DNA from: PHAA01 sp964584415
GTDB taxonomy: Bacteria > Bacillota > Syntrophomonadia > Syntrophomonadales > Syntrophomonadaceae
DNA: 64,000 bases
Assembly: GCA_964584415.1 (NCBI GenBank)
Contig: CAZOZX010000002.1
Span: 1-64,000, forward strand
Reading direction: 5' to 3'
Below are positions 21,830-31,468 of the stretch, in pieces. Every line of letters begins with the position of its first letter. Within the stretch, counting starts at the first letter, position 1. The notes beneath the pieces are model-generated. The model ran no database searches. It was given only the letters and a program-made list of their open reading frames with translations, and was not told the DNA's origin. The position numbers and the translations under genes are program-made.

Positions 21830-21835
21830 TATAAT
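21830..21835 (+). promoter_or_regulatory. Extended -10 promoter of soj-spo0J
   Basis: TGGTATAAT gives an extended -10 with TATAAT at 21830-21835. No good -35 is seen. The leader downstream can form a hairpin from AACCCGC (21852-21858) and GCGGGTT (21883-21889) ahead of the ribosome site AAAGGTGG. Confidence 0.5.
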
Positions 21836-21910
21836 AACAGTCAGGGTGGAGAACCCGCCGATACAGGGCGATTAAGCGGAAAGCGGGTTGGGTCGGAAAG
21901 GTGGACAATG

Positions 21911-22693
21911 ATGGGTCAGATAATTGCGGTTACAAACCAGAAGGGCGGAGTGGGCAAAACTACTACGGCTATTAATCTGGCAACATATATCGCCTTGGAG
22001 GGCCACAAAGTGCTACTGGTTGATGCGGATCCACAGGGTAATGCCACCAGTGGACTTGGGGTCAATCGCAAGCGATTAAAATATTGTCTTCATGATTTTA
22101 TAATTGAGGGATTAGAATTACCCCAAGTGATGACCGTAACGAAGGTCGATCGACTAGACTTGATTCCTGCCACAATTGACTTGGCCGGGGCTGAGGTGGA
22201 GTTGGTTGCTTTACCCCACCGGGAACAAGCGCTGGCCATAGCCTTGGCCCCGATCGCGGAATATTATAACTACATTATAATCGACTGCCCACCTTCACTG
22301 GGTTTGCTAACCATAAATGCACTTACTGCCTGTGATTCAGTATTGATTCCGCTACAATGTGAATATTATGCGTTGGAGGGGCTCAGTCAATTAATGGATA
22401 CTATACAGTTGGTCCGAAAACAACTGAATCCCAAACTCAGAGTGGAAGGAATATTGTTTACGATGTTTGACGGACGGACTAATCTTTCCATACAGGTGGT
22501 GGACGAGGTCAAGAAACACTTTCGGAAAGATGTCTATAAGACGATTATTCCTCGTAACGTAAGGTTAAGTGAGGCACCCAGTCATGGGAAGCCGATTGCC
22601 CTTTACGATGCGCGCTCCAAAGGTGCAGAAGTATATCAAGATTTAGCCAGGGAGGTATTGGAACGTGACAAAGAAAGAACGCGGACTAGGTAG
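21911..22693 (+). CDS. soj: Chromosome-partitioning ATPase Soj/ParA
   Basis: This Walker-type ParA ATPase acts with Spo0J/ParB at parS in origin segregation and regulates DnaA in Bacillus. It has about 260 residues. The deviant Walker [15 protein letters not shown] is at residues 10-23, the switch [13 protein letters not shown] follows, and Walker B is [14 protein letters not shown]. Two adjacent ATGs (21908, 21911) are possible; 21911 gives better spacing to AGGTGG. Its 3' end overlaps parB by 29 bases. Confidence 0.96.
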   Translation: MGQIIAVTNQKGGVGKTTTAINLATYIALEGHKVLLVDADPQGNATSGLGVNRKRLKYCLHDFIIEGLELPQVMTVTKVDRLDLIPATIDLAGAEVELVALPHREQALAIALAPIAEYYNYIIIDCPPSLGLLTINALTACDSVLIPLQCEYYALEGLSQLMDTIQLVRKQLNPKLRVEGILFTMFDGRTNLSIQVVDEVKKHFRKDVYKTIIPRNVRLSEAPSHGKPIALYDARSKGAEVYQDLAREVLERDKERTRTR

Positions 22694-23491
22694 AGGGTTG
22701 GAGGCACTTTTGCCGTCGGTTGAAACCGGGGCCGCGCCGGTTATGGATTTAGAGCTCAAACGAATCGTTCCGCAAGCAAACCAACCCAGAAAAAATTTCG
22801 AGGAAAAATCCTTGAAGGAATTAGTAAATTCTATTAAGGAACACGGNNNNNNNNNNTAGTGAGGCCTAAAGGCAGTGCCTTTGAGATAGTAGCCGGGGAG
22901 AGACGTTGGCGGGCAGCCCAATTGGCCGGATTGTCAACCTTGCCTGCAGTGGTTAAAGAGATAGAGGATATAGAAGCAGCTGAGATATCATTAGTGGAAA
23001 ATCTTCAAAGAGAAGATCTATCAGCGATAGAAGAGGCAATAGCTTTTAAAAATTTGCTGGAACAATACCATTACACTCAGGAGCAAGTAGCCACTAAGGT
23101 GGGAAAAAGCAGGGCGTACATTGCTAATACAATAAGGTTGTTGAACCTCAGCCCAGAAATAGTAGAAATGATTGACAAAAAGAAGATTACGGCAGGGCAT
23201 GCTAGAGCATTACTGGCATTGAAGACCTCGCGCGAACAGATTGCGGCTGCCCACGAGATAATTGAGAACAAGTTATCAGTCCGTCAGACGGAGGGGAAAG
23301 CAAAGACGCGGATCAAAAACAAGAAAAAGGTTTCCGGGAGAAATCCCGACTTATTGGAATTAGAGGATCGCTTACAAACCATACTTGGAACCAGGGTGGA
23401 GATAACCCCTCAAAGACGAGGCGGGAAACTGGAGATCTTATATTACAATGAGGAGGAACTGGAGCGAATATTGGAAATCTTGGGCGCGTAA
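22665..23491 (+). CDS. spo0J: Chromosome-partitioning protein Spo0J/ParB (interrupted by an assembly gap)
   Basis: This is a centromere-binding CTPase that loads SMC at parS sites. Before the gap the sequence gives [17 protein letters not shown] and the start of the ParB domain ([25 protein letters not shown]). After the gap come [35 protein letters not shown], a helix-turn-helix ([23 protein letters not shown]) and the C-terminal dimer domain. Ten Ns at 22847-22856 replace a few codons equivalent to GVIQPI. With exactly ten bases the frame would break into TAG TGA, so the true missing length must be 2 mod 3 (14 or, by comparison with noc, 17 bases). The start is GTG after AGGGAGG. The gene is probably intact in the organism. 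Confidence 0.92.
22847..22856. other. Assembly gap (10 N)
   Basis: Ten undetermined bases lie inside spo0J/parB. The round number and the broken frame indicate a scaffold placeholder rather than a measured length. Confidence 0.98.
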
Positions 23492-23538
23492 CTTTCGTGG
23501 GGAAAGAGCCGGGAAATATTGAAACTGAACACCCAACT

Positions 23539-23568
23539 ACCCTTCAGGTTATTCTTGGAGGGTTTTTT
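23539..23568 (+). terminator. Rho-independent terminator after spo0J
   Basis: ACCCTTCA (23539-23546) pairs with TTGGAGGGT-type bases (23555-23563) as an 8-bp stem including one G-U, followed by TTTTTT. Confidence 0.85.
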
Positions 23569-23659
23569 ATTCCGATGGTCTAGCGCCACAAAAAGACCAG
23601 TTCTCGTTTAACGAAGGCATATGGAAATAAGCGAAACAAACAGGATGCCAGATTGGACA

Positions 23660-23675
23660 TGTTTCACGTGAAACA
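23660..23675. promoter_or_regulatory. parS centromere site
   Basis: TGTTTCACGTGAAACA is a perfect 16-bp palindrome identical to the bacterial parS consensus bound by Spo0J/ParB. It lies 169 bases after the parB stop in the parB-larC spacer, close to the presumed origin as expected. Confidence 0.97.
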
Positions 23676-23711
23676 AAATGAGGAATTGAGGTGAAACTAA
23701 GCCTAAAACAT

Positions 23712-24896
23712 TTAATCGGAATTCATACCATGGGAAGCTATTATGCCATTTATCACGGTATATATTTTAAGAAGAGGTAATTTTTCGCGAATGGCAATAG
23801 CCTGACAATCATCGAACTCTGGTTTAACGCGTAATTCTCCAGGGGACACTAGGGCAACTTTGACCCTTACCGGTCCCCAAGGGGTAATTATTGTCTCATC
23901 TCGGCGGCTGAGCAAGTAACGTTTTTGCTGTCGACACCTAACTCCCAGAGACCCGGACTCTTGCAATAACAAACTTGCCAAAGAAGATTCCGCTTCCGGT
24001 ACTGTAACAACCGTGATCAGGATGCCCGGGCGGTTCTTTTTCATCTGTACGGCGGTTGTAAAATAGTCATGCACTGCAGGGTGGGTGGTAAATAATTGAT
24101 GAAGATGTGAGAATATCTCTGGATTCAAATCGTCCACCTCGGTCTCCAGTATCGACACCGATTCGGTTAGTAAACAAAGAGCAGCTATTCTGGCACCCAT
24201 TATTCGCAGCAGATTGGGAACTTTATCTGTTCTTGTTGATCTTCCGGCTCCATACCCAATTTTGACAGGGATGAAGGCAGGCAGATTATTTACAGGGGAA
24301 GCGATGGAGGTTAATAAAGCCGCGCCGGTGGGAGTTACCAACTCAGTAGGCTCGGCAACCAGGTTGCACGGATAGCCCCGTAATAGCAGTGCAGTAGCTG
24401 GAGCAGGCAGTGGGTAACGGCCGTGGCTAATGTCTACGAACCCTTGCGTCCAAGGCAGTGGAGAGGAATAGACTTTAGGCAGACCCATCGACTCCAGGCA
24501 CAAATAAGTTCCCACAATATCGACGATGGTATCAACTGCCCCAATTTCATGAAAATGTACCTCTCCCGGGTCTATATCATGTACGGCGGCTTCCGCCGCA
24601 GCGATCTTATGGAACACCAGAGCAGAACCATTCTTGACTGGAAGAGACAAGGAACTTGTATTTATGATTTCAAGGATATCTCTTAAATGACGAACCGGAG
24701 CGGTCCGGCTTTCAACCGTAAACGACGAACAGCTTATCCCTTGGACTAGCTGTTTTCGAACAGAAATATCTGACTCAATAGGTAGTGCCGCAATACCTTG
24801 CCGCAGATGCTCAAAAGAAGCCCCACTATCGAGCAAGGCGCCTATAATCATGTCACCGGATATTCCGGAAAAACAGTCGAAAAACAAAAATTCCAT
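23712..24896 (-). CDS. larC: LarC-type nickel insertion protein (nickel-pincer cofactor, DUF111)
   Basis: The LarC family is known to insert nickel into the pyridinium-bisthiocarboxylate (nickel-pincer) cofactor of lactate racemase-like enzymes. It has 394 residues. The N-terminus FLFFDCFSGISGDMIIGALLDSG, the histidine-rich HFHEIGAVDTIVDIVG and GYGAGRSTRTDKVPNLLR are family hallmarks. The whole protein is encoded in one frame, unlike L. plantarum, where a frameshift joins the two parts. The start is ATG 24896 after GAGGGG; an upstream GTG at 24905 is less well placed. No larA, larB or larE lies in the window, so the client enzyme is unknown. Confidence 0.9.
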   Translation of the reverse strand: MEFLFFDCFSGISGDMIIGALLDSGASFEHLRQGIAALPIESDISVRKQLVQGISCSSFTVESRTAPVRHLRDILEIINTSSLSLPVKNGSALVFHKIAAAEAAVHDIDPGEVHFHEIGAVDTIVDIVGTYLCLESMGLPKVYSSPLPWTQGFVDISHGRYPLPAPATALLLRGYPCNLVAEPTELVTPTGAALLTSIASPVNNLPAFIPVKIGYGAGRSTRTDKVPNLLRIMGARIAALCLLTESVSILETEVDDLNPEIFSHLHQLFTTHPAVHDYFTTAVQMKKNRPGILITVVTVPEAESSLASLLLQESGSLGVRCRQQKRYLLSRRDETIITPWGPVRVKVALVSPGELRVKPEFDDCQAIAIREKLPLLKIYTVINGIIASHGMNSD

Positions 24897-25045
24897 CCAA
24901 CGCACCCCTCAGAATCAGTAGGGTTCCTGTCCGCCTGATCGATCAAGTCGTTAAACCTCGCTGCGGCTAATCAATTATGTATATTATACTACAGCAGGAT
25001 CTGATTTCGTTTAATCCAGCAGGAAAGGGCTAGATCTAATAAGGA

Positions 25046-25654
25046 CTAATTGGATGCAGGAGCAGCTTGATAGAGGCGCTTATCCAAATCGTGCTGAATA
25101 TGTGCCCGGAATAAGCCTTTGGCAATAATCTCCGCCATTTTATAAACAACATGTAACCGAGTATTTTGTAAGACTATTTGTTCTAAATAGCCGCCTACAT
25201 TGACTACTGCTGAAATGTGAAAATCGCCTATAGTGGGCAGAGTTTTATGCAAAGCGGTGCCTGGGGTCAAGCCTCCGGACTGAACGGTAATATAGCCGAT
25301 CCGTTCCTGATGGCCCAGGCTTGCATCTATGGGTATGATAAGGGGATCCATATAAATACGGTGGATTTCCGACAAAACCGACGTTAAATTGACGGCGTGT
25401 GACGGCGTTTCCAAGGTACCAAAGAGATTAAGATTCGGCAATCGAGCCTTAAGCAAAGTCCCCACCAAAGGGCCCAGGCAATCCCCGGTGGCACGGTCAG
25501 TGCCAATACATAAATATACCAAATCCCGGTTAAACAATGGATTCAAATTAGTAAGTGCAGCATATATGGCTTTGTCCAAACAGTCCAAGCTCTGCGGATC
25601 CAAATAGTGTACGGAGGCCAAAGTAGAAACTAGCCCCATGGGGAATTTTGACAT
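25046..25654 (-). CDS. yyaC: Sporulation-associated protein YyaC (GPR-related fold)
   Basis: This 202-residue YyaC family protein is related to the spore germination protease GPR fold. VYLCIGTDRATGDCLGPLVGTLL and IPIDASLGHQERIGYITVQSGGLTPGTALHKTLPTIGDFHISAVVNVGGYLE are typical motifs. In B. subtilis yyaC is also next to the soj-spo0J region. Its presence indicates an endospore-forming lineage. The start is ATG 25654 after AAGGAGG; an in-frame opening upstream (to 25672) lacks a better site. It lies divergent from the YkvI-like gene. Confidence 0.9.
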   Translation of the reverse strand: MSKFPMGLVSTLASVHYLDPQSLDCLDKAIYAALTNLNPLFNRDLVYLCIGTDRATGDCLGPLVGTLLKARLPNLNLFGTLETPSHAVNLTSVLSEIHRIYMDPLIIPIDASLGHQERIGYITVQSGGLTPGTALHKTLPTIGDFHISAVVNVGGYLEQIVLQNTRLHVVYKMAEIIAKGLFRAHIQHDLDKRLYQAAPASN

Positions 25655-25785
25655 AAATGCCTCCTTCATCAAAACGGTTACCCTAATTGTTGCCCATAGA
25701 GATGATTTTATGCGGCTATTTTAGCGACATCCGAATATTTATTTAAACATGGAGAGGAAAGGGGGGATAAAATATAAGATACCGC

Positions 25786-26862
25786 GTGATGATAATCATG
25801 GGATATCTGGGCGCAGTCATTGGGGCTGGATTCGCATCGGGGCAGGAGTTGGTTCAATTTTTCGTCATATATGGGCACTCGGGATTTTATGGAACTATCT
25901 GGGCTACAGTAATGTTTGCGGCTTGTGGCGCCCGCCTGCTGTACCTGGCGCATGCCCAAAAGGCGTCTAATCATCAGGAGTTATTGAAGTACTTGCTTGG
26001 TGATCGATTGGGCGGGTTACTTGATGTCCTGGTAGCCGTCTTTTTGTTTTTAGGGATCAGCACAATGTTATCGGCAAGTGGAGCGGTATTTTACGAACAC
26101 CTGTGTCTTCCCAAAAATTTGGGGATTTTGTTGGCCTATTTGGTGGTGGTGATCTTGTTGTTAACCGGCAGAAAAGGCCTGATTTATTCATATAATCTGC
26201 TTGTGCCGATTAAATTAATGCTGATGATCATTATCTCCGGTTACGTAGCTTTCCTTATGAAGAGCAATTCAGTTGAGTACCAGGAGGGCGCTCTCGGCGT
26301 TGATAATACTTGGGACTGGGCTATAAGTTCAGTTTTATATGTCTCCTACAATTTTTCCCTGGCGATGGTTGTTTTAACCCAATATCGGAGTCTTACCGGC
26401 AGACGTAATGGAGTGCTTGGAGCAGCTTGGGGGGGATTGGCGCTCGGGGGGATGGTAATTGTAAATTATTTAGCCCTTAGTAAGTTCATTCCAGTGGTGT
26501 TAAGCTACCAGGTACCGATGCTTTATGTGGCAGGGCAAGTGAACGTAACGACTAAACTTGTTTATACAATTGTGCTATGGCTAGGGATCATAACTACCGC
26601 ACTTGCTAATGCATATGGATTTACCCAGCGGTTTGCCCAATTTACCGGATTAAATTATAAAGGCTGTTTAATTCTGTGCATGACCATGGCGGTACCCTTA
26701 TCCATGCAGAGTTTTGCCAGTCTTGTGGCTAAAATATACCCAGTCTTTGGAGTTCTGGGGGTATCAATAATGGCGGCTTTGGTTTATAGGACTACAAAAG
26801 ACATTTCCACAGAGTTATACTATAAATTAATGTTAATACTACATCGATTCAAGGAGGCTTGA
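25786..26862 (+). CDS. YkvI family membrane protein (predicted transporter)
   Basis: The protein has about 358 residues and around ten hydrophobic segments. The N-terminal GAVIGAGFASGQELVQFF motif identifies the YkvI family, distantly related to amino-acid/cation symporter folds. Substrate and role are unknown. The start is uncertain: ATG 25786 (or the GTG just before it) leaves a very short N-terminus, and the nearest strong purine run (six G) is about 20 bases upstream, behind an in-frame TAA. Either the start is weak or a small indel separates the real N-terminus. It ends 1 base before selA, so it probably shares the transcript. Confidence 0.78.
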   Translation: MMIIMGYLGAVIGAGFASGQELVQFFVIYGHSGFYGTIWATVMFAACGARLLYLAHAQKASNHQELLKYLLGDRLGGLLDVLVAVFLFLGISTMLSASGAVFYEHLCLPKNLGILLAYLVVVILLLTGRKGLIYSYNLLVPIKLMLMIIISGYVAFLMKSNSVEYQEGALGVDNTWDWAISSVLYVSYNFSLAMVVLTQYRSLTGRRNGVLGAAWGGLALGGMVIVNYLALSKFIPVVLSYQVPMLYVAGQVNVTTKLVYTIVLWLGIITTALANAYGFTQRFAQFTGLNYKGCLILCMTMAVPLSMQSFASLVAKIYPVFGVLGVSIMAALVYRTTKDISTELYYKLMLILHRFKEA

Positions 26863-26863
26863 T

Positions 26864-28306
26864 ATGCTGAACCTCAGGAATATCCCAGCAATAGATGAAC
26901 TTTTGGCGCTGCCGCAGGTAATAACCTTGCTTAACCAATATAATCGGGAGTTTATTACGGCCAATCTCAGGCAGGCAGTAGCCGAAACCAGGGAGCATTT
27001 GCGTTTAAGCGGGAAAGAACTCAGCAAGGAAAGCCTTATTGCTGATATTCAGGAACGAATGACTCAATTATTGGCCCACTCCACTCAGGGAACTATGCAG
27101 ACAGTCCTCAATGGAACAGGGGTAGTGCTGCATACCAATTTAGGAAGAGCGCCCTTAAGTGAACGAGCCCTGAGTTATATGCAGGATATGGGACGTAATT
27201 ATAATAACCTGGAATTTGATTTAGGGACAGGCGAACGCGGAACGCGTTACCATCATGTGGAGGAGATATTGTTAAAGCTCACTGGAGCGGAAGCTGGACT
27301 GGTGGTCAACAATAATGCTGCAGCGGTATTATTGGGCCTGAATACTCTCGCCAAAGACCGTGAGGTGATTGTATCCCGAGGGCAATTAGTTGAAATTGGC
27401 GGCGCTTTTCGGATTCCAGAGGTAATGAAACAAAGTGGAGCGCGTCTGATCGAGGTAGGAACAACCAATAAAACCTATGTCAGTGATTATTCCAATGCTA
27501 TTAATGAAAATACCGGGTTACTGTTTACTGCCCATACTTCTAACTACAAAATAGTCGGTTTTACGGAAGAGGTTCCTCTTAATGAACTGGTTGCCCTCGG
27601 CAAGGAGAGACAAGTTCCGGTAATGCAAGACTTGGGTAGCGGGATAATGACTGATCTGAAGAAATGGGGCCTGAAAGAAGAGCCAACTGTTCAGGAGAGC
27701 ATAGCAACCGGAGTGGATATTATAACATTCAGCGGGGACAAGCTATTGGGCGGACCTCAGGCCGGGATTGTGGCTGGGAAAAAACCCATCATTGCTGCCA
27801 TGAAAAAGAATCAGCTAACCCGCGCTCTGCGGGTGGATAAATTGACCATTGCTGCCCTGGAGGGGACTCTTTTGGAATACCTCTGCGGCGATCCGTTAAG
27901 AAATATACCGATTTTAAGGATGTTGACGGCCAGCCTGGACGAACTAAACTCCCGAGCCGGCCTTCTGGCAAAAATGTTGTCGGAAAGTATGGATAACAGA
28001 CTGGTTGCCAGAGTTAAAATCATAGCTACCGAAGATATGGTTGGGGGAGGTGCATATCCTACCTATAAGATACCAGGGTATGGGGTACAGATAAACTTTA
28101 CCGATAAGTATTTGGACAAGATAGCCCGCCGACTCAGGGGGAAAAACCCGGCTGTATTGACGCGGATACAAGACGATACCATGATAATTAGTATGCGGAC
28201 CATTAATCCAGGGGAAGAAGTTCTTCTAGTAGACACTCTGATTACGGTCTGTCAGGAGATGCTGGATTATAGTTCGATGGCGGAGGGCAATCCATGCAAA
28301 GACTGA
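26864..28306 (+). CDS. selA: L-seryl-tRNA(Sec) selenium transferase SelA
   Basis: This PLP enzyme converts seryl-tRNA(Sec) to selenocysteyl-tRNA(Sec) with selenophosphate. It has 480 residues. The PLP lysine is K293 in SGDKLLGGPQAG. The N-terminal tRNA-binding helix region (RNIPAIDELLALP) and NGTGVVLHTNLGRAPLS are family signatures. An AAGGAGG site precedes the ATG. Its end overlaps selB by 13 bases, which indicates coupled translation. It works with selB (next), selC (35598) and selD (43804), all in this window. Confidence 0.98.
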   Translation: MLNLRNIPAIDELLALPQVITLLNQYNREFITANLRQAVAETREHLRLSGKELSKESLIADIQERMTQLLAHSTQGTMQTVLNGTGVVLHTNLGRAPLSERALSYMQDMGRNYNNLEFDLGTGERGTRYHHVEEILLKLTGAEAGLVVNNNAAAVLLGLNTLAKDREVIVSRGQLVEIGGAFRIPEVMKQSGARLIEVGTTNKTYVSDYSNAINENTGLLFTAHTSNYKIVGFTEEVPLNELVALGKERQVPVMQDLGSGIMTDLKKWGLKEEPTVQESIATGVDIITFSGDKLLGGPQAGIVAGKKPIIAAMKKNQLTRALRVDKLTIAALEGTLLEYLCGDPLRNIPILRMLTASLDELNSRAGLLAKMLSESMDNRLVARVKIIATEDMVGGGAYPTYKIPGYGVQINFTDKYLDKIARRLRGKNPAVLTRIQDDTMIISMRTINPGEEVLLVDTLITVCQEMLDYSSMAEGNPCKD

Positions 28307-30207
28307 TCATTGGCACTGCCGGACATATTGACCATGGCAAGACCACGCTGGTAAAAAGGTTGACCGGGATTGAGACCGATAGGCTTAAAGAAGAGAAGCA
28401 AAGGGGCATATCCATTGAGCTGGGATTTGCGCCATTTATACTTCCTAATAACCAAAAAGCCGCTATAGTAGATGTCCCCGGACATGAACGGTTTATCCGC
28501 CATATGCTGGCCGGAGCCTTCGGCATCGATATGGTCCTTTTTACCATTGCTGCTGACGAAGGGGTAATGCCGCAAACCCGAGAACATGGAGATATTATTG
28601 AACTGCTGGGGATTGACAAAGGGGTAATCGTAGTTACGAAGAAGGATATGGTGGACGAGGATTGGCTTATGCTGGTAGAAGACGAAATAAGAGAGTATGT
28701 TGATAGGACCATTCTGAAAGGATCGCCAATCATAGCGGTGTCGGCAGTAACTGGGGAAGGGATACCGGAGCTGCTCACAGCAATTGAAAATGTAGCTGCG
28801 ACCGTATCGGAAAAACCGGTAATGGGAAAAGCGCGCCTGCCTATTGACCGGGTTTTTACGGTCGCCGGTTTTGGGACTGTAGTAACCGGCACGCTGTGGT
28901 CCGGCCAGATCAAGGTAGGGGACACCCTGGAGCTGATGCCGGTACAGAAACCGGTAAGGGTCAGAACACTGCAGGTCCATAACGAGAAGGTAAACACTGC
29001 CTATGCCGGGCAAAGGGTAGCGGTAAATTTGCAGGGAATTGAAGTCAGCGATATCAAAAGAGGATATCTGTTGGCGGAAACAGGGTATTTGATGCCCAGC
29101 TACCGGGTTGATACCCGGTTGCGCTTATTAGAGACCAGCTCACGCACCATAAGAAACTGGAATCGGATTAGATTTCATCTGGGGACCGATGAGGCTTTGG
29201 GCCGAGTCGTGTTGCTGGATAGAGATGAACTGATTCCCGGTGAAGAGGCTTATGCCCAAATAGTCATGGAAAAACCCGTGGTTGCATTCAAAGGAGACCC
29301 ATTTGTAATTCGCTATTACTCTCCGGTAGATACCATCGGAGGTGGAACCATAATAGATCCTATCGCACCTAAACAAAAGCGCTTTAAAGAAGAGGTTTTA
29401 AATGATCTTATTGTCAAAGAAGAAGGGAGCCTTTATGACCTGGTTCTCCACGAGTTGGAAAACTCGTTAACCGGGCTGAGTTCAGGGGAGTTGGCAAAAA
29501 GAACTGCAAGTAATGAAGCTCTTATTAATGAAGAAATACAACTATTAATAGATGATGAGAAAATTGTCGACATCAGTGGCAAAGGATTACTGTATCTCAG
29601 CGCGCGGACACTGGAGTTAGTATATGAACAAATGGTTAAAACCATAATTGATTATCTGAGAAGATACCCATTGCGTTGGGGATACCCCAAGGAAGATATG
29701 AGAACCCGATTGTTTGGCAACTTTAATCCCAAAACTTTTAACAGTGTAGTAAAATATTTGGAAGAACAAGAACGGTTAAACATCAAGAATAATCTGATCA
29801 AAATTCCTGGCTGGAAGATTGAACCAGGGGGAAAAGAAGAACTAGCTATTAACCAGATACAAAGACTGATGGAAGAAAACCCTTTTGCCCCGCCAGAAAC
29901 CGAATTAATGAGCAAGACGACGGGACTAAACGAGAGCGAACTGAATGAGATTTTAGCCTATATGGTTGAACAGGGCCAAATGGTTAAAATAACGGAAGGC
30001 TTGTATTTCGCCCGAGCAGCTATAGATAAAGGACAGGACCTATTAAATAAACACTTTAACCAGGAAAAAGAGCTTAGCCTGGCTACAGCACGGGATATTC
30101 TAAATACCTCCCGAAAGTATGCCCTGCCTTTGATAGAATATTATGACAGAATCCGTTTTACCCGCCGGGTAGGGGATCTCCGGGTGAAATACAACTCCAT
30201 CCAATAA
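28294..30207 (+). CDS. selB: Selenocysteine-specific elongation factor SelB
   Basis: This specialised EF-Tu-like GTPase brings Sec-tRNA to UGA codons marked by a SECIS hairpin. It has 637 residues. The GTPase motifs are G1 AGHIDHGKTTLVKRL (residues 7-21), G3 DVPGHERFI and G4 VTKKDM. Domains II/III follow to about residue 360, and then a C-terminal run of winged-helix domains that bind the SECIS RNA. This is full family length. The ATG lies inside the selA 3' end. Confidence 0.97.
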   Translation: MQRLIIGTAGHIDHGKTTLVKRLTGIETDRLKEEKQRGISIELGFAPFILPNNQKAAIVDVPGHERFIRHMLAGAFGIDMVLFTIAADEGVMPQTREHGDIIELLGIDKGVIVVTKKDMVDEDWLMLVEDEIREYVDRTILKGSPIIAVSAVTGEGIPELLTAIENVAATVSEKPVMGKARLPIDRVFTVAGFGTVVTGTLWSGQIKVGDTLELMPVQKPVRVRTLQVHNEKVNTAYAGQRVAVNLQGIEVSDIKRGYLLAETGYLMPSYRVDTRLRLLETSSRTIRNWNRIRFHLGTDEALGRVVLLDRDELIPGEEAYAQIVMEKPVVAFKGDPFVIRYYSPVDTIGGGTIIDPIAPKQKRFKEEVLNDLIVKEEGSLYDLVLHELENSLTGLSSGELAKRTASNEALINEEIQLLIDDEKIVDISGKGLLYLSARTLELVYEQMVKTIIDYLRRYPLRWGYPKEDMRTRLFGNFNPKTFNSVVKYLEEQERLNIKNNLIKIPGWKIEPGGKEELAINQIQRLMEENPFAPPETELMSKTTGLNESELNEILAYMVEQGQMVKITEGLYFARAAIDKGQDLLNKHFNQEKELSLATARDILNTSRKYALPLIEYYDRIRFTRRVGDLRVKYNSIQ

Positions 30208-30280
30208 AAGTAGGGGGGTGTATAATTTCAACCACAATGGCCTTTTAACACAGGGACAGCAAATACAAAGGAGGAATTGG

Positions 30281-31462
30281 ATGTTAAGCAAGACGAGCAA
30301 AAAGGTAGCCATACTCATTATGATGGTATTTATGTTCAGCACAATTGCCGGATGTGGCCAAAAGAGTACCCCTAAGGGGGCCGATTCAGCTACCATTAAT
30401 GTCGGAATTAATGTTGAATTGTCGGGCGGAGTAGCTAGCTATGGGACAAACGCCAAAGATGGAGCCCTTTTGGCTATAGAACAAATCAATGCTGCCGGGG
30501 GAGTATTGGGAAAACAACTGAATCCAATCGTAAGAGACTGTAAATCGGCCGCAGACGAAGCCATGAGCGTAAGCGCAGCCCTAGTGGGCGAGAAAATTAT
30601 TGCCCAGATCGGGCCTTTGACCAGTGGTAATGTAGCCGGCAGTACTCCTGTACTTACAGAGAACAAGATTCCCCTGATTGCACCCGCTGCAACTGCTGCT
30701 AATGTTACCGTGGACGAGAAAACCGGGGTTACCCGGGATTACATTTTCCGAGTATGTTTTATAGATCCGTTTCAAGGGACCCTGATGGCACAATTCGCCG
30801 CTGATAATCTCAAAGTCAAGAAAGCAGTTATCTTTGGAGACACATCGACCGATTACGGAAAAGGTTTGGCGCAAAACTTTAAGAAGACTTTTACCGATAA
30901 AGGCGGAACTGTGATTGGCGAAGAAGGATTTGTTACCAATGACCGTGATTTCAGAGCAACACTCACTAAGATCAAAGGGTTAAATCCTGAATTCATATAC
31001 GTTCCAGGGTATTATCAAGAAGTGGCTCCACTGATTAAACAAGCTCGTGAATTAGGGATCACCGCTCCCATTGGTGGGTCAGACGGATGGGATTCTCCTG
31101 ATATGGTTACAGTTGCTGGGGCTGCCGCATTGAACCAGACCTATTTCACCAACCACTATTCCTCTCAGGATAACGATCCCAAAGTGGTAGGCTTTGTACA
31201 AGCTTTTAAAGCTAAATATAACAAAGAGCCGGATGCCTTTGCTGCGCTCGGATATGATGCGGTAATGCTGATGGTTCAGGGAATTAAGGATGCCGCCGCC
31301 GCCGATTCTGTCAAACTCGCACAAGCCTTGGCCAATATTAAGAACTTTGAAGGAATCACCGGTAAAATGAGTATAGATGCCAGCCATAATCCAGTCAAAG
31401 CTGGAGTTGTAATTGAATTTAAAGATGGCAAGCAGGTTATGAATACCAGAATTCAGCCGTAA
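30281..31462 (+). CDS. livK: Branched-chain amino acid ABC transporter, substrate-binding lipoprotein
   Basis: This extracellular solute-binding lipoprotein has 393 residues. It has a signal peptide with a hydrophobic core and lipobox STIAGC, putting the lipidated Cys at about residue 24. A type I periplasmic-binding fold (Leu/Ile/Val-binding family) follows, with INVGINVELSGGVASYGTNAKDGALLAIEQIN and later RVCFIDPFQGTLMAQFA. The start is ATG 30281 after AAAGGAGG. The permease and ATPase genes livHMGF follow after a strong hairpin. The substrate could be branched-chain amino acids or a related carboxylate. Confidence 0.92.
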   Translation: MLSKTSKKVAILIMMVFMFSTIAGCGQKSTPKGADSATINVGINVELSGGVASYGTNAKDGALLAIEQINAAGGVLGKQLNPIVRDCKSAADEAMSVSAALVGEKIIAQIGPLTSGNVAGSTPVLTENKIPLIAPAATAANVTVDEKTGVTRDYIFRVCFIDPFQGTLMAQFAADNLKVKKAVIFGDTSTDYGKGLAQNFKKTFTDKGGTVIGEEGFVTNDRDFRATLTKIKGLNPEFIYVPGYYQEVAPLIKQARELGITAPIGGSDGWDSPDMVTVAGAAALNQTYFTNHYSSQDNDPKVVGFVQAFKAKYNKEPDAFAALGYDAVMLMVQGIKDAAAADSVKLAQALANIKNFEGITGKMSIDASHNPVKAGVVIEFKDGKQVMNTRIQP

Positions 31463-31468
31463 CTAATC

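Noticed and set aside
22847..22870. parB as a pseudogene with stop codons TAG TGA
   Set aside because: The stops appear only if the 10-N placeholder is taken as a true length. Both flanks keep full ParB similarity in one protein.
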